DNA of 64,000 bases from Tretioscincus oriximinensis (lineage: Eukaryota > Chordata > Lepidosauria > Squamata > Gymnophthalmidae): assembly GCA_022410635.1 (NCBI GenBank), contig JAJVDF010000437.1, forward strand, positions 363,388-427,387, read 5' to 3'. How positions within the stretch are numbered: the first letter of the stretch is position 1; every line of letters begins with the position of its first letter. The notes under the pieces were generated by a model. The model saw only the letters and a program-made list of their open reading frames with translations, ran no database searches and had not been told where the DNA came from. This document shows positions 34,713 to 45,855 of this stretch, one piece after another. The translations under genes were made by a program, and so were the position numbers.

Positions 34713-34800
34713 ATATTTATATCCCGCCCTATACCCAAAGGTCAATACATACAAAAATAACAATACAAAGTTTACATTAAAAACAGTATGATACAATATC
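34713..34800 (-). mobile_element. L2 tail, minus strand
   Basis: TATTTATATCCCGCCCTATACCCAAAGG is the inverted L2 terminus, followed by remnants of the UTR. Confidence 0.7.
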
Positions 34801-35309
34801 TAAACGTCGGAAGAGAAACAACCACAGTAGCGTAAGCATAGTGCAGTATAACATTATATCATGCTACATTAAAAATAGTAGGGATTTCTGATACCACTTC
34901 CCACCAATGTAATCAAAGTACTTACTAATGTGGATGTTTTCTTCATAGATGGAGCAATGTGCATGTGGGCGATTGCTGAAAATGGCAACTGCACTTGTGC
35001 TAATGGCACCAATCACACACATGTAGATATTCTACACTGGTGAAAAACTTGAATGTGAAGCACCAGATAAGGAACAATCGATCATCATGCAATTAATTTA
35101 CTACATAATATCACTTCATAGCACAATAATCAGGTGCTGCCTGGAGGGGGCTTTAGACCTACTATTCCCCTCGTTGCTTCTGCTGAACTGCACAGCAGAA
35201 GAGGTCTTATCCCATCATTTCAGCTGAGCTGACTATTACTTTCCCTGCTTAAGAAGGATCACCACATGATCATCAGTTGAAGTCCTTTTCCCTTCCTAGT
35301 ATTGCTAGG
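34801..35309. other. No recognised feature
   Basis: No convincing repeat or reading frame; CA/TG-rich words near 34950 are not a tandem array. Confidence 0.3.
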
Positions 35310-35388
35310 AGCTTGTAGGACTTGGAGACTAACAAGAAGAAGGTAGGTGGCATGAGCATTGGTAGACATGTCTACTTCTTCATATGCT
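35310..35388 (-). mobile_element. Penelope-like terminal block, minus strand
   Basis: In reverse complement it reads CATATGAAGAAGTAGACATG-TCTACCAATGCTCATGCCACC, the terminal hairpin block of 9942-10030, with the GAAA of the core changed to CCAA. Confidence 0.65.
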
Positions 35389-35510
35389 AAGCATCTGAAG
35401 AAGTAGACCTGTCTACGAAAGCTTCTGCCACCCACTTTTCTCAAGTTAGTCTCAAAGTGCTGCTGGCTCCTTTGCTGGACTTTCTACTAGACTAACTCGG
35501 CTATTTCTCT
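35389..35510 (+). mobile_element. Penelope-like terminal block, plus strand
   Basis: GCATCTGAAGAAGTAGACCT and GTCTACGAAAGCTTCTGCC are followed by TCTCAAGTTAGTCTCAAAG and GACTAACTCGGCTATTTCTCTGAAA. This is the best-preserved core in the window and lies head to head with the copy on its left. Confidence 0.7.
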
Positions 35511-35870
35511 GAAAAAGAAAAAGGTAGGTGGCCTGAGCTTTGGTAGACACGTCTACTTCTTCGTATGCCAAGGGACCAATGTCAGGAACAGACTTTACAG
35601 GAACCTGTGTGTGAGAGATGACAAAGGACATGTAAATGTGATATGGGGTTGAAGTAGGTGAGAAAAACAACCAAGTGACAGGAGTTAATCCTCTCAGAGG
35701 AAAGTGCCTGGAGGAGCAAGATGCATTGGCTGACTGTGCATTAATCAAATAGTTGACTGATATTATAATAATGTATAACATGACAGAAAAACAATTCCTT
35801 TGGTTCCTGACCACCAAATTTGAATCTATGGACCTCCATGCTCCCAACTACCTGGCTAGATATGCTTCTT
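35511..35870 (-). mobile_element. Penelope-like 3' region, minus strand
   Basis: It contains the terminal block (GTAGACACGTCTACTTCTTCG) and the UTR (ACCAATGTCAGGAACAG, GAGTTAATCCTCTCAGAGGA) collinear with 9975-10260. The short coding trace of that copy is not readable here. Confidence 0.6.
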
Positions 35871-36244
35871 CCCTTGAACAGTAGGTTACTAAAAATTGCA
35901 CATTCAGTAATCCTGGCTTCAAAGTAAATATGAATGCAGTCCTATGAAAGCTTAGGAGCAAAGTTTAACGAACTTATAAATAGATGCCTCACAAAACCCT
36001 ATTGAAGTAACCTGCATTAGACCTATTCTGCCTTATCTATAGATATAATTTGCATGGTGTGATGGAACCTCCAGGATGTCTGCCAAGATGGAACCAACCC
36101 ACCCAGCTGATTGACTGAAACTGAGTGCTGTCTGAAGCAACTCGTGTGCAATCAAAGGAACACCCCAAGGCCCCTGCCAATGTTGGAAGGCCTTGGCTGT
36201 GTCATGTCAGCTGTTGTGCCCATGAGAAAAGCCAGCCAACCCCC
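35871..36244. other. No recognised feature
   Basis: Unique spacer before the polypurine tract. Confidence 0.3.
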
Positions 36245-36470
36245 TGCCGAAGAGAGTAGGGAAAGGGAGACAGAGAAAGGAGTGGGAAAAGGGAGGAAGA
36301 GGAAAAGAGCAAGGGAGAAGGGAAGGCCCTACCAAATGGAGGAGGGATTGGGACAAGGGGAAGGAGGGGGAGGGGAGGAAGCGAAGGGAGAGGGAGGAGG
36401 AGGAAGAGGAAAATATGAAAGGGAGAGGGGAAACAGAGGAAAACAGGGGAAAGGGAGGGGGACTCAGGCT
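36245..36470 (+). repeat. Irregular polypurine tract
   Basis: GGGAAAGGGAGACAGAGAAAGG-type units run with few pyrimidines for about 225 bases, then give way to a GGTGTGGTATGG-rich patch (36480-36530). The three overlapping frames of 105-153 codons are low-complexity artefacts. Confidence 0.85.
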
Positions 36471-36530
36471 TGGGGTGGGAAGGGGTGGTATGGTGTGGTG
36501 TGGCATGGTGGGCCTGAGGGGCAAGGAGGG

Positions 36531-37483
36531 ATGCTAGAAGCTTATTCACTACCATGGGCTTTTTTTCTCTAATTTCAAATATTCAATGGCAACAGAATTG
36601 CACTTTTGTGGTCTTCCACTCTCTTGGTGGAATCACAGCTCCTTATAATCCTTAAATAGACAACAGCCAAAAACCATCCGTCTTTCTGCCACATTCCATT
36701 GTCAGAAGATTCCCAGTTGAAGTGTCTGCATTCCAAGGTTTCCATACAAGAACCGGCAGGGAAAATGCACGTTCTGCACATAATGTTCACTTAAACAGAT
36801 AAACAGCTCTAAGCCATTAAAAAAGAGAGAGAAAGAACAGAAGAAGAAAGAAAATAAAAAAATTATTTCTTCTGATTAATGAGCAATCCAGCTGTTGTTT
36901 AGCCTTCTACACTGAACTTTCCTGTAGGCAACGAAACAAAAGCAGGCCCTCTTGTTGGTTAGAACGCAATAGGAATATTTTGGGAACATTTGTAAAAGCT
37001 TTTATAAAATAAATATCTGATGCTTCGTGACTTGAGATTTATAAAAAGGCTGCATCAAGGGCCCATAATAGCTTTAGTTACCACACAAAAAGGACTGTAA
37101 CTCTACTTTTTGACGTTAAAACATTACCTCAGTGACTTTTTTGAGTGGGTGATGCAGGAATTGTCTGAAGGATTTAAAACGGCCTTAGTGGGATATCAAT
37201 ATTTATGGCTATTTTATTACTCCAGATGACGATTATGACTAAGGTTTACAAATCAATTGTGTAGAGCTTAGAGTCCAATAACAGAGGTCAAGGGAGCCAA
37301 CAAATGCTGTCTGTCTGGATGTTGTGCACTGTGCTTCCCTACTTGACTCCAAAGTCCCAGAGTTAGAAAATTCCAAATATTTATTAAAAAGGGAAATGTA
37401 TTTAACTAATTGTGCCTCCAGATGGCAAGAGAAAATTGCAGGATCTTTGTTAGATTTCACAATTGGCTTATGTCAATCCTTCC
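36531..37483. other. Unique AT-rich sequence, conserved-element candidate
   Basis: 36960-37240 shows no transposon signature and has TTTATAAA and TTTAGTTACC-type words; it is a candidate conserved element only by texture. Confidence 0.3.
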
Positions 37484-37705
37484 AGCCAGTATGGTCTAAT
37501 GGTTAGAGTATCAGACTTTTATCTGGCAGTCTTCTGATTCAATTCTCACTTCCCCATGAAACCAGTTGGGTGATCTTGGGCTAGTCATAGTTATTTGAAG
37601 CTTCCTCAGCCCCACCTGCTTCACAAGGTGCCTGTTGTGAAGAGAAAAACATAAGTTGCTTTGGGTTGAGAAAAACAGGATATATGAACTGCTTCTTCTT
37701 CTTCT
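37484..37705 (+). mobile_element. Sauria-type SINE, near full length
   Basis: GCCAGTATGGTCTAATGGTTAGAG (A-box region), GATTCAATTCTCAC (B box), GTTGGGTGATCTTGGGCTAGTCA, CAGCCCCACCTGCTTCACAAGG and a tail ending (TTC)n. The standard copy for comparison with 25536-25795. Confidence 0.88.
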
Positions 37706-38004
37706 CCTCTCATCTGCTGCGTGTTTTTATAATCATTCCTCTTGAAAAATACCTGTATGTTAGCAAGCATACTGGTATTTAACAAGCAAAATGATTACAT
37801 GGACAGCTGACAGATGAGGTAAGAGTAGCAATATGACAATAGAACTGGCATCACTTCTAGGTTTTCCATCATATTGCTTTCTCAGGATATTTCCACACCT
37901 TGGTATTAAATTAAGACTGCAATGGACATGTGTGTCAGTCCCAATATCATGTTAGGGAAGTTGGAGGGTTTGGCACTCATTGGGAGACACTCTAATTTAG
38001 GGTT
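37706..38004. other. No recognised feature
   Basis: Unique spacer between a SINE and a CR1 tail. Confidence 0.3.
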
Positions 38005-38362
38005 GAAAACACCAGAGACTTGATAGCTGTCTACAAATATCTGAAGNGCTGTCGCAGAGCAGAGGGATCAGCATTGTTCTCATTAGCACATGAAAGGAAT
38101 AGAAACAATGGCATGAAACTGCAAGGGAGTAGATTTAGATTAGATGTCAGAAAAAAACTTTCTAATAGTCAGGGTGATAAACTAGTGGAACAGGCTGCCA
38201 CAGGAGGTGGTGAGTTCGCCTTCATTGGAAGTCTTCAAACGAAGGCTGGACAGCCATCTGTCTGGCATGGTTTAAGGAATCCTGCATTGAGCAGGGAGTT
38301 GGACCCGATGACCCTGGAGGTCCCTCCCAACTCTAAGATTTTATGATTCTATGATCATTGCT
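38005..38362 (+). mobile_element. CR1 3' region, ATTCTATG-tailed subfamily
   Basis: It contains GAAACAATGGCATGAAACTG, CAGGCTGCCACAGGAGGTGG and GACCCGATGACCCTGGAGGT, ending TATGATTCTATGATC. This is the classical CR1 tail type, distinct from the TTCTTATG-tailed copies. Its last codons of ORF2 are read at 38020-38060 (DLIAVYKYLK). Confidence 0.88.
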
Positions 38363-39099
38363 GGATGTTCAGAAGAATTAAGAAATTACCTTTCCTCCCC
38401 ATGAATTTGCCTCCATTCCCCTGGAAACCCTGCTATAAATCCTAGCTTGCCCTTTTTGCCCAGGGCAGATAGAAATTTGAAGAAAAATCTTCACTTTTAA
38501 ACTCGCCCAACTTTGCAATCCTGCAGATGGGACTTTTCCATTATATTATTGCTTTTTTTTCTAGGCTTTAACTGGAAAAATGGCCGCTCAACCTGCTAGC
38601 CTTTTGCTGAAGAGCAGGGCTGAAGGTTTTATCAGGTTTTGGCAGTTCTTGTATTCAATATCCAGACATTGATGTCATAGCGCAAAGACTGAACATCACA
38701 AAATGAAAGCTTCATAAAGAAAGCAAAAAGAGCATAATGACAGCAGCCCTTTCTAGTACTACCTCTTGCTGAATCCCCAGCAAATCTCCACAAACACATT
38801 ATTATAACATGAAAGAAGCATTTAAAACCAAGTCAGAATAGAGCAGAGATCATGAAAATAAATGGATTTTTCTGACCTAAAAAGCAGAGTTGGGATTGCA
38901 CTTTGATGTAGGAAAAATAAAGACAGGCTGGCAAAAGATCAGATCAAGTTCCATCTTCAGGAATATGGATATAGCAGTCAAACTAGAGAAATGATGACTG
39001 TATAGGGGGGAAACGCCCAGGAAAAGTGGGAGAGAATCAACAGGTGAATTGGATTTTATTAGTAAAACACTGGAGGATACTTTATTCTGTGTCATTGTC
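38363..39099. other. Unique sequence
   Basis: No recognised repeat; the minus-strand frame at 38877-39365 overlaps CR1 coding sequence antisense and is a shadow. Confidence 0.35.
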
Positions 39100-40095
39100 C
39101 CATTAAGGACTCTTCTACAATTAACTAAACTGTTCAGGGTAATGAAAACTGAAAATGACTGTAAGGCGCTCCAGAGTGATCTATTGAAATTGTGTGAGTG
39201 GGCATCAAAGTGGCAAATGCACTTCAATTTAAGCAAGTGCAAGGTCATGCACATTGGGGCACATTGCTGTGACCGAGCAAGAAAATGATCTTGGGGTGTT
39301 GGTGGACAATTCAATGAAGATGTCACCCCAGTGTGCAGCAGCAGCAGCAGCAGCAAAAAAGGCAAATTCCATGTTGGGGATAATTAAGAAAGGAATTGAA
39401 AACAAGTCAGCAAATGTTGTTTTGCCTCTATATAAATCTGTGGTGAGGCTCAATTTGGAATACTGTGTTCAATTCTGGTCACCACATCTCAAGAGGAATA
39501 TTTTGGAACTAGAGAAGGTGCAAAAAATGGCAACAAGAATGATCAAGGGTCTGGAGCACCTGCCTTGTGAAGTCAGGCTGCAATATCTCGGCCTCTTCAG
39601 CCTCGAAAGGTGACGTTTGAGAGGTGATCTGATTGAAATGTATAAAATCATGCATGGTATGGATAAAGTGAATAGAGAAAAACTCTTTTCTGTATCACAC
39701 AACACTAGGACCAGACGACACTCCTTGAAACTGATAGAAAAGTGAGAACAAAGGAAAGTATTTTTTCACCCAGAGGGTCATTGGTTTGTGGAATTTACTT
39801 CCTGAAGAGGTGGTGGTAGCTAACAGCTTGGATAGCTTCAAGACAGGACTAGATAGGTTTATGGACACTAAGGGTATAAATGGCTACTAGGATGGATGTC
39901 TGGATGTTGCCTCCAGGATGGAGCAACAGGCAGGACTCCTGAAATACCATTTGCAGGGAGTCATGAACAGGTGCATATTTTGCTTTCCTCTGTTTGGGCT
40001 GCCCAAGTGCATCTGGTGGGCCTCTGTGTGAGACACAATGCTGGACTAGACGGGCTCTGTCCTGATCTAGTATGGCTGTTCTAATGTTCTTATAT
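39100..40095 (+). pseudogene. CR1 LINE 3' part: frameshifted RT C-terminus plus 3' UTR
   Basis: Coding sequence begins about 39118 (LTKLFRVMKTENDC), continues HFNLSKCKVMHIG, shifts frame near 39255 and resumes as VTEQENDLGVLVDNSMKMS, KKANSMLGIIKKGIENKSAN, LEYCVQFWSPHLKRN and LEKVQKMATRMIKGLEHLP to a stop at 39613. A (GCA)7 run at 39338-39358 encodes a poly-Ala stretch. The 3' UTR carries GATGTTGCCTCCAGGATGG, GGAGTCATGAACAGG and GCTGGACTAGACGGGCTCTG, ending TGTTCTTATAT. This is the C-terminal part of CR1 ORF2, which makes the reverse transcriptase; the frameshift makes it inactive. Confidence 0.92.
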
Positions 40096-40516
40096 AATTA
40101 GATCCTCCTTATTTGGTTTGAAAAACAGAACTAGTAGATGTACTCATTTGGGCCTTATACAGATTTACCTCAAATAAATTATTTGCAGCCCTTTCTTGCC
40201 AACAAACCAAGCCTGTAACAATATTTTGACTCCTTCATTTCTCTGACCAACCAAAAATGGCATGCATTTTTCCCTTGCAAAAGAAAAAGGTTGCAGGTGT
40301 GATAGAAATGAAGAAAGAGGCACACGCACACACACAAAAATCTGCATGTATATAGAACCATAAAATCACAATTTTAAGAAGCCATTGAATCTAGCGTTTT
40401 GGTTTATGCAGGGGCTTGCTTCCACTAGTATGGTAAAATGCATAAACTGAGTACAGCTTGGTCCTACTGTGTCAATAATCACTCAAAACATGCACCTCAT
40501 GAAGTTTTGTTGGGTG
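40096..40516. other. No recognised feature
   Basis: A (CA)7 run lies at 40321-40336; otherwise unique sequence. Confidence 0.35.
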
Positions 40517-40611
40517 TAGGCTGACCAGATGACCCCTTTTGTCCTGAATTGCCATATATGGATTTGTGGTCTGAAATGTATGGTAAATGTCCCTTTGATC
40601 TTCCCCAAAGC
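40517..40611. mobile_element. Family A-type left end plus left arm of a 65 bp inverted repeat
   Basis: TAGGCTGACCAGATGACCCC is followed by an arm (40541-40605, starting GTCCTGAATTGCCATATATG) whose reverse complement occurs at 41334-41398 with only 2 differences in 65. Confidence 0.8.
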
Positions 40612-40747
40612 TAGGCTGACCAGATGACCCCTTTTGGGGTGGGGTTGAAAACCTGGTTTTGGGGTGCCTCCCAGTTTTTTCTGAGGAAATTGTTTTCCAA
40701 AAAAAGATTTTTTTAAAAAATTCCTCTCAGAAAAAAACAGGAGGCTC
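40612..40747. mobile_element. Family A hairpin MITE, truncated copy 3
   Basis: TAGGCTGACCAGATGACCCC opens a second element directly behind the arm. The right arm breaks off after AGAAAAAAACAGGAGG, where CTCACGCAGAGGCC begins, so its terminal third is lost. Confidence 0.8.
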
Positions 40748-40948
40748 ACGCAGAGGCCATAAGCTTAGATCAAGAGGCAATAGCTAGGAGGCCCACATGG
40801 GTAGGAACCTCCTGAGCACCCTTGTGCGTAGGTTTTTGTTGACATACAATCCGAAGGCGTGTACAAGAAAAGTGATGTCAGAGAATGGGTGTTCCGAGGT
40901 GGTGACACCTGTGTGACATTTCTCCCTCCTCCCAAGGGGTGCAGCCTG

Positions 40949-41333
40949 TGTCAGGAAACTCCAAATATGGGTGTGGTTTAGGGTGGAACAAGATTGATCT
41001 CTGTAGCTTACAGGACCTGTGACCAGTCATTCACCTCCTGGAAAGGTGATAGTCAGAACTTCTTCAGAGCTATTAGGAAGTTGATTAATCCCATCAAGCC
41101 ACAAGCTTCTGAGTCAATGAATGCTCCCAGAGATAATGGGTGCAGGTAAACAAGGCACAGCAGGGTGAAGTCTCAGGGCAGGAAGAGAGATTAGTTCTCT
41201 TGCAACACCCAGGCCTGGAAAATTCCCAGAAATTTTGCAAAAGTGAGGCCTGTGCATCTAGAGACCAATGCTTGTACATTTTATATCAAAATATATTATG
41301 CCAATAATATATTTCTAACAGAGAACCCCGACA
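40949..41333. mobile_element. Possible solo LTR
   Basis: The segment can be read as TGTCAGGA ... CCCCGACA, short inverted ends of LTR type, with ATATTATGCCAATAATAT near its right end. It stops exactly where the right arm of the 65 bp inverted repeat begins. No target duplication, primer-binding site or coding sequence is visible, so this is weak. Confidence 0.25.
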
Positions 41334-41398
41334 GGGAAGATCAAAGGGACATTTATCATACATTTCAGACCACAAATCCATATATGGCATTTCAGGAC
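41334..41398. repeat. Right arm of the 65 bp inverted repeat
   Basis: GGGAAGATCAAAGGGACATT ... GCATTTCAGGAC is the reverse complement of 40541-40605 (63 of 65 bases). Confidence 0.93.
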
Positions 41399-42431
41399 AC
41401 TCTTATCACCAGCTATTATTGAACAAACAACCACCTAAAGCAGTTAATCCATAAAATAAACCCTCCTTAGCAGGCCTGTATTTTGGGTATATGACACCTC
41501 TGTACAGACATTTATTTTACACCCCCTCTTCTTCAGCTAAACTTTAGCATCCAGTTCTGAACAACTCCAAATCTCAAATGGCCGCTTCTCACACTTGCAG
41601 CCAGCCGCATCTACCACTCCATGGGTGCAAGCCACGGCACTGTCGTGATTCAGTATAGGTGCTGGCTGCCATCTCAAGGTGAACTGATACCATCCATACT
41701 ACTTTAATCTATTTTGCATTTTATAATGATAAAAGCAATAAAAATATATCTTTTTACTACTAGTTTAATTTTCCTGTCTTGTGAAGCTGCACATGTTGAA
41801 CATGCTTAAATACAATCCTGCGCCTCAGAGTGCTGCTGGATATGAGCTGTACTTTTAACATTTCTATTCTACCCTATGCCCAGAAGTCTCAGGTAGTGCT
41901 AGAATAAAAAATATAGAAGTACAAAAAACAAACTAAAAAGTTGCTAAACCAGTTAATGCCTAAAGGAGGAAGCGCACATATACTTCTCTTCTGCAATCAC
42001 TTCTTTCCACATTTGCAACAGAGCAGACCACCGTACAAAACAGTGCAATTTAAGCCTTTAATGTGATTAAAATTAATATAATATCAGTTATTTTTGGCCT
42101 TACAGGCTTCTGNCCTTAAAAGCTTTCAAACAGGAAAACTTTATTGAGTTATGGCTCAGCTCAGCTTTCCTGTTTTTATCTGAAGTCGTTAAGACCTCCC
42201 GGCTTTAGTTATAGCCTGAACATAAAATTCCTGCCACACTAAATATTCTTATTCTGTGCAGTTTTAACTGAGGGTAATAAAATGAAACTGCTGATGTAAC
42301 ATAAAGAATGCCCAGGTTGGGGGTTAGGATACATATGGCAGAAGCAAATGGAACTATCAAAAAATAGGAACATTCATATTTAGCTCAGGATGTGATCTCT
42401 GCTTCTAAAGGATCTTCCCCATATTCTGCAG
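41399..42431. other. Unique sequence with an inverted L2 tail
   Basis: 41855-41945 (TTCTATTCTACCCTATGCCC, AGAAGTCTCAGG) is an L2 terminus on the minus strand. The rest is not recognised. Confidence 0.4.
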
Positions 42432-42535
42432 CACTTTGAATGGAGCAGGAACCATTGACCTTCCAAATGAAAGATGCACAAATAGGGGATTTGGAAGCCA
42501 CTGAGCAAATGGTAGAAAGTGATATATGGGCCAAG
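42432..42535 (+). other. Candidate exon bounded by consensus splice signals
   Basis: TCTTCCCCATATTCTGCAG precedes position 42432 as an acceptor, and CCAAG followed by GTAAGT (42536-42541) is a consensus donor. Within the 104 bases only one frame is open: ATG at 42440 begins MEQEPLTFQMKDAQIGDLEA and continues 32 codons to the donor in phase 0, with a stop just upstream. The translation resembles nothing I know, and the ATG context is weak at -3 (T). It could be a 5' coding exon, a lncRNA exon, or chance. Confidence 0.3.
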
Positions 42536-42541
42536 GTAAGT

Positions 42542-44892
42542 ACAATTAACAAGAAAATGGCATCACCTGCTTATCACGAACAACAAATTCTAGGTCATAA
42601 ATTGTATTCATTCAANCTCTTTGATTTCACCATCAGCAATTGCTATATTTGTAGCCCATCAAATATCAGTCCTTTTTTACTGCCCCAGAATGCTTCCACC
42701 AACTGATTAGCAGTACCGGATTTGACATTTAAGGACAGCTGTTTTGTTCTGTTTGTTTGCATTTCTATATTCACACTAAGAGAATAGCTAGAATAAGCCC
42801 TAACAAAGGAAGCAGGAATAGATTCCCATTATGACTGTGGAACAGTAAAGGCAAACAACTGGAATGCTGCATTTGCATTTCTAATTGTCACCACTCCCCA
42901 CCATTCCCAAAACATTCACAAATGTACTTGAAATTTACCTTTATTTTCACACTTTGAGACTGGGGACTAGTACACACACATACACAAGCATTTTTTTCCA
43001 TTTTAATTGGAAAACAGCAGGGAAGATTTTAAAGAAAAGCAGATTAAAATTCTTCAAGCTAACTATGCATCACAGAAAATTCTACCTTCTCTGGTCTCTC
43101 TGCACTGTCTGCTTAAACCCTCTTGATACTCTGATGATGGTAGTGTCTGCATGTCCATCTGCAAGATGGTTTCACATCATTTTTTTCATATGTGCAAATG
43201 CACATTTTCACATGATTTGTGTTGCATTTCCAGTTTCTGTCCTTGTCTAGGTGTTCCTATAATCTGCCCCATTTTCTCATTTATTCTCAGGCTCAGTTCT
43301 GTATACTCACTGCACAAAATCACAGCCAGCTACCCATTATAGCAACTCTATCTAAAAATTTTCCACATGTCAATCCACAAAAAGAGGGGAAGGGGAGTCC
43401 AAACTGTGCTTAGGAATTCGTTAACACTTTTTTTTAACCCCCTACCAAACTGCCTTTTATTCTTCATCTCTTTGAATGTCTCCCTCAGCTCCTCTTTCAT
43501 GTTAAGCTATTGCTTCTACATGCTAATGGGATGCGGATTTTCTGCAGAACAAGCCTTGATTCTCTATTTTAATCAATGCATTTTTATGCTTGTGCTAAGC
43601 ACAACTCCTTTTGCTCCCAGCAGTTTTCACAGCAGGTAATCCACTAAATGACTTGAGCTGCAGGGACACCCCAGGGTTTAGGGGAGTGGCAAAGCATTTG
43701 CAGACCAGCTCCCCCCTTCTCAGCAAACTGTCTCTCTTCGAAGTGCCGTACAGAATAATTGCTCCTAGCTCTTAAAAAATGAAGGTCAAGCCATTCAAAA
43801 ACATCTGCTATAAGGCACTGTTTTCCACACTTTTTAGTAAGCAAATTATTTCAGAAAATTTAAAAGCATTCATTACATTCTGAGAGAGATATTTTAAATA
43901 TCAGTTTCACTGTCAGATGGTGAAGTATAAGGTGTATTTCCAGGCTCTCTACGGTAGCATAATAAAATAACACAATCCCTTTAACTATTTGGGTTAAAGC
44001 CATGCCACCGCCATGGCTGGACCACCGTCTGATGAAATTTGGTGTTATAATTGCACTCTTCTCATAAAAGGTAAAAGGGTTTATTATCCTGTCTATCCCA
44101 GAGGTTGATGGATGTCAGGTGCTTTGTCTGATGCTATTTTTAGAAATCAAAGCTAGTGATCTCAGCAAGACCCTTATGACTTACAGAACAATGAGACCCA
44201 ATGGATATTGACACAAACATTCTTGAGTGTCCTCTTAGACTCCCTAAGATCTGTGTAGCTCAGAAATCTTGAGGGCTCATTTTGATAATGCATTTTGCTG
44301 GGCCACTGAAATGGGTCCTTCCATTACCATAGATGTCTGCCATTTATCACCCCTTGATATTAAGGCTAAGTAAAATGTATGGAACCTGATGGGTTTACCT
44401 GGAGGGAGGGGGAAAGATTCCACATAGGTGAATCCCAGCTTCCGGGTTTAAAAAAGAAGAGATGCAGCTAGAATTTTAATAATTTTGCAATTGAAATTGG
44501 GTTGCTTTTGGCCAGAGATAGTGGATAATTTATTTATTTATTTTGAAAGATAGAGTAAGCAGGATAGCAGATCAAGGCTAGTCTAGTCCCTACAGTCTCT
44601 TGGGAAGTTATCCTGAGGGAATAAGCAGATCATTCACTGAGTGCTACATATTGAGTTTTAGCTGTTTCGTATCAGAATATGCATAATTCTTTAGTAGCCA
44701 AAATAATTGTTCCTCATAGATAACCTGAAACTATTAAGAGTTAAATTGTCTTCACAACAATAAAACATTTATTTATTTTAAATCAATGGTATCATTGATT
44801 CATGTTTAATAGCTTATTCCTGCATTGTTAGTGTTATACGTAGGACCCCTCCACAAGACATTTTCTTACCTGATCCTTACTAGGATATTTCA
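42542..44892. other. Unique sequence
   Basis: This is the longest stretch of the window with almost no transposon signature together with 46376-49065. Frames at 42885-43250 and 43367-43639 are hydrophobic but have no family features. 43980-44400 reads like slowly decaying non-coding sequence. Its function is unknown. Confidence 0.35.
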
Positions 44893-45140
44893 ACTTCATA
44901 ATCCTTCAACCATATATGTAAATGGCTTTTTCACAAAACGTCGCTGATCCTTTCTACAAGTATTGCAAAATGCTGCATCCTCCATTGTGCAGCTGCCTGC
45001 AGCCCTGGTATTTGCAGCACCATCACAGGATGATGAATACCGGAAGAAGATGCCAACCAACAGGATGCAGAATCGCAGCGGCTGACATGAGTGGCATCGT
45101 CTTCCTGGTTTCTCCTGAATTCCTCTCACCAGCTCCATGT
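44893..45140 (-). mobile_element. Hairpin-bearing repeat, family C, copy 3 (minus strand)
   Basis: In reverse complement it carries TGATGGTGCTGCAAATACC, AGGGCTGCAGGCA, AATGGAGGATGCAGC and TTTTGCAATACTTG, parallel to 9730-9830. The palindromic core is too decayed to fold well here. Confidence 0.55.
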
Positions 45141-45847
45141 GGATTCTAATGTAGGCCTGACCCCAGTGAAACCTGAAATTGCTTTTAGAATGCTGGTTTC
45201 ACTTGCTTTCACTCACTGTGTGAAGGGTGAGTGGGAACCCAGTAGGATTGTTAATTGGTGGTCACAGTACATGGAAGGTGACTGTGATGGAGATACATGG
45301 ACATTTAGACTTGCCCCTCAGGTCTATACCAAGTAAAAAGGGTGAGCTACAGAAAAAGTATAGCACAGATGTTTTTCAAGCATACACACTCTTCTATGAA
45401 AATTCCCAAACAAAATGAAAAGTCTTTAACCATGTCCTTTCAGGTGCACACTGAAAAATTCTGCTGACGTCAGAATGCCCCCCAAAAGTGAATGGAGCAT
45501 CACGACTACAAAAAGCAAGGGTTAATATTCAAAGGCCTCATGGTCTCCCTTGCACACCAGTTGTAAAAACCAAACAAGTAGGCAAATTATTTGTTTATCA
45601 GCATGTATTTAAAAACGGGGGGGAATGGAGTCCAATTCCTTTAATTAGGATTGGGCAATTGTTAACACATCCTAATTCCCAGCCTGCCTTCCAGTTATTT
45701 GGTGCCACTGACAACTTAGACAATCCAGTTTTTAATGCCATTGCTTCATAGCTGCTACCAAATTCTCAGCTGGGCACTCCTGCTGCTGCCTATTTTGCAA
45801 AGCCATTTTCTGTTTGGGCAGCATGTCTGATGGTACCACTAAATTCC
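45141..45847. other. No recognised feature
   Basis: Unique sequence; short frames only. Confidence 0.3.
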
Positions 45848-45855
45848 CTTTCAAT

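Noticed and set aside
36111..36572. 153-codon plus-strand frame and 117/105-codon minus-strand frames
   Set aside because: Low-complexity Gly/Glu/Arg or Pro/Ser/Leu runs from a purine-rich tract.
38877..39365. 162-codon minus-strand frame
   Set aside because: Antisense to the CR1 reverse-transcriptase region, which explains its openness.
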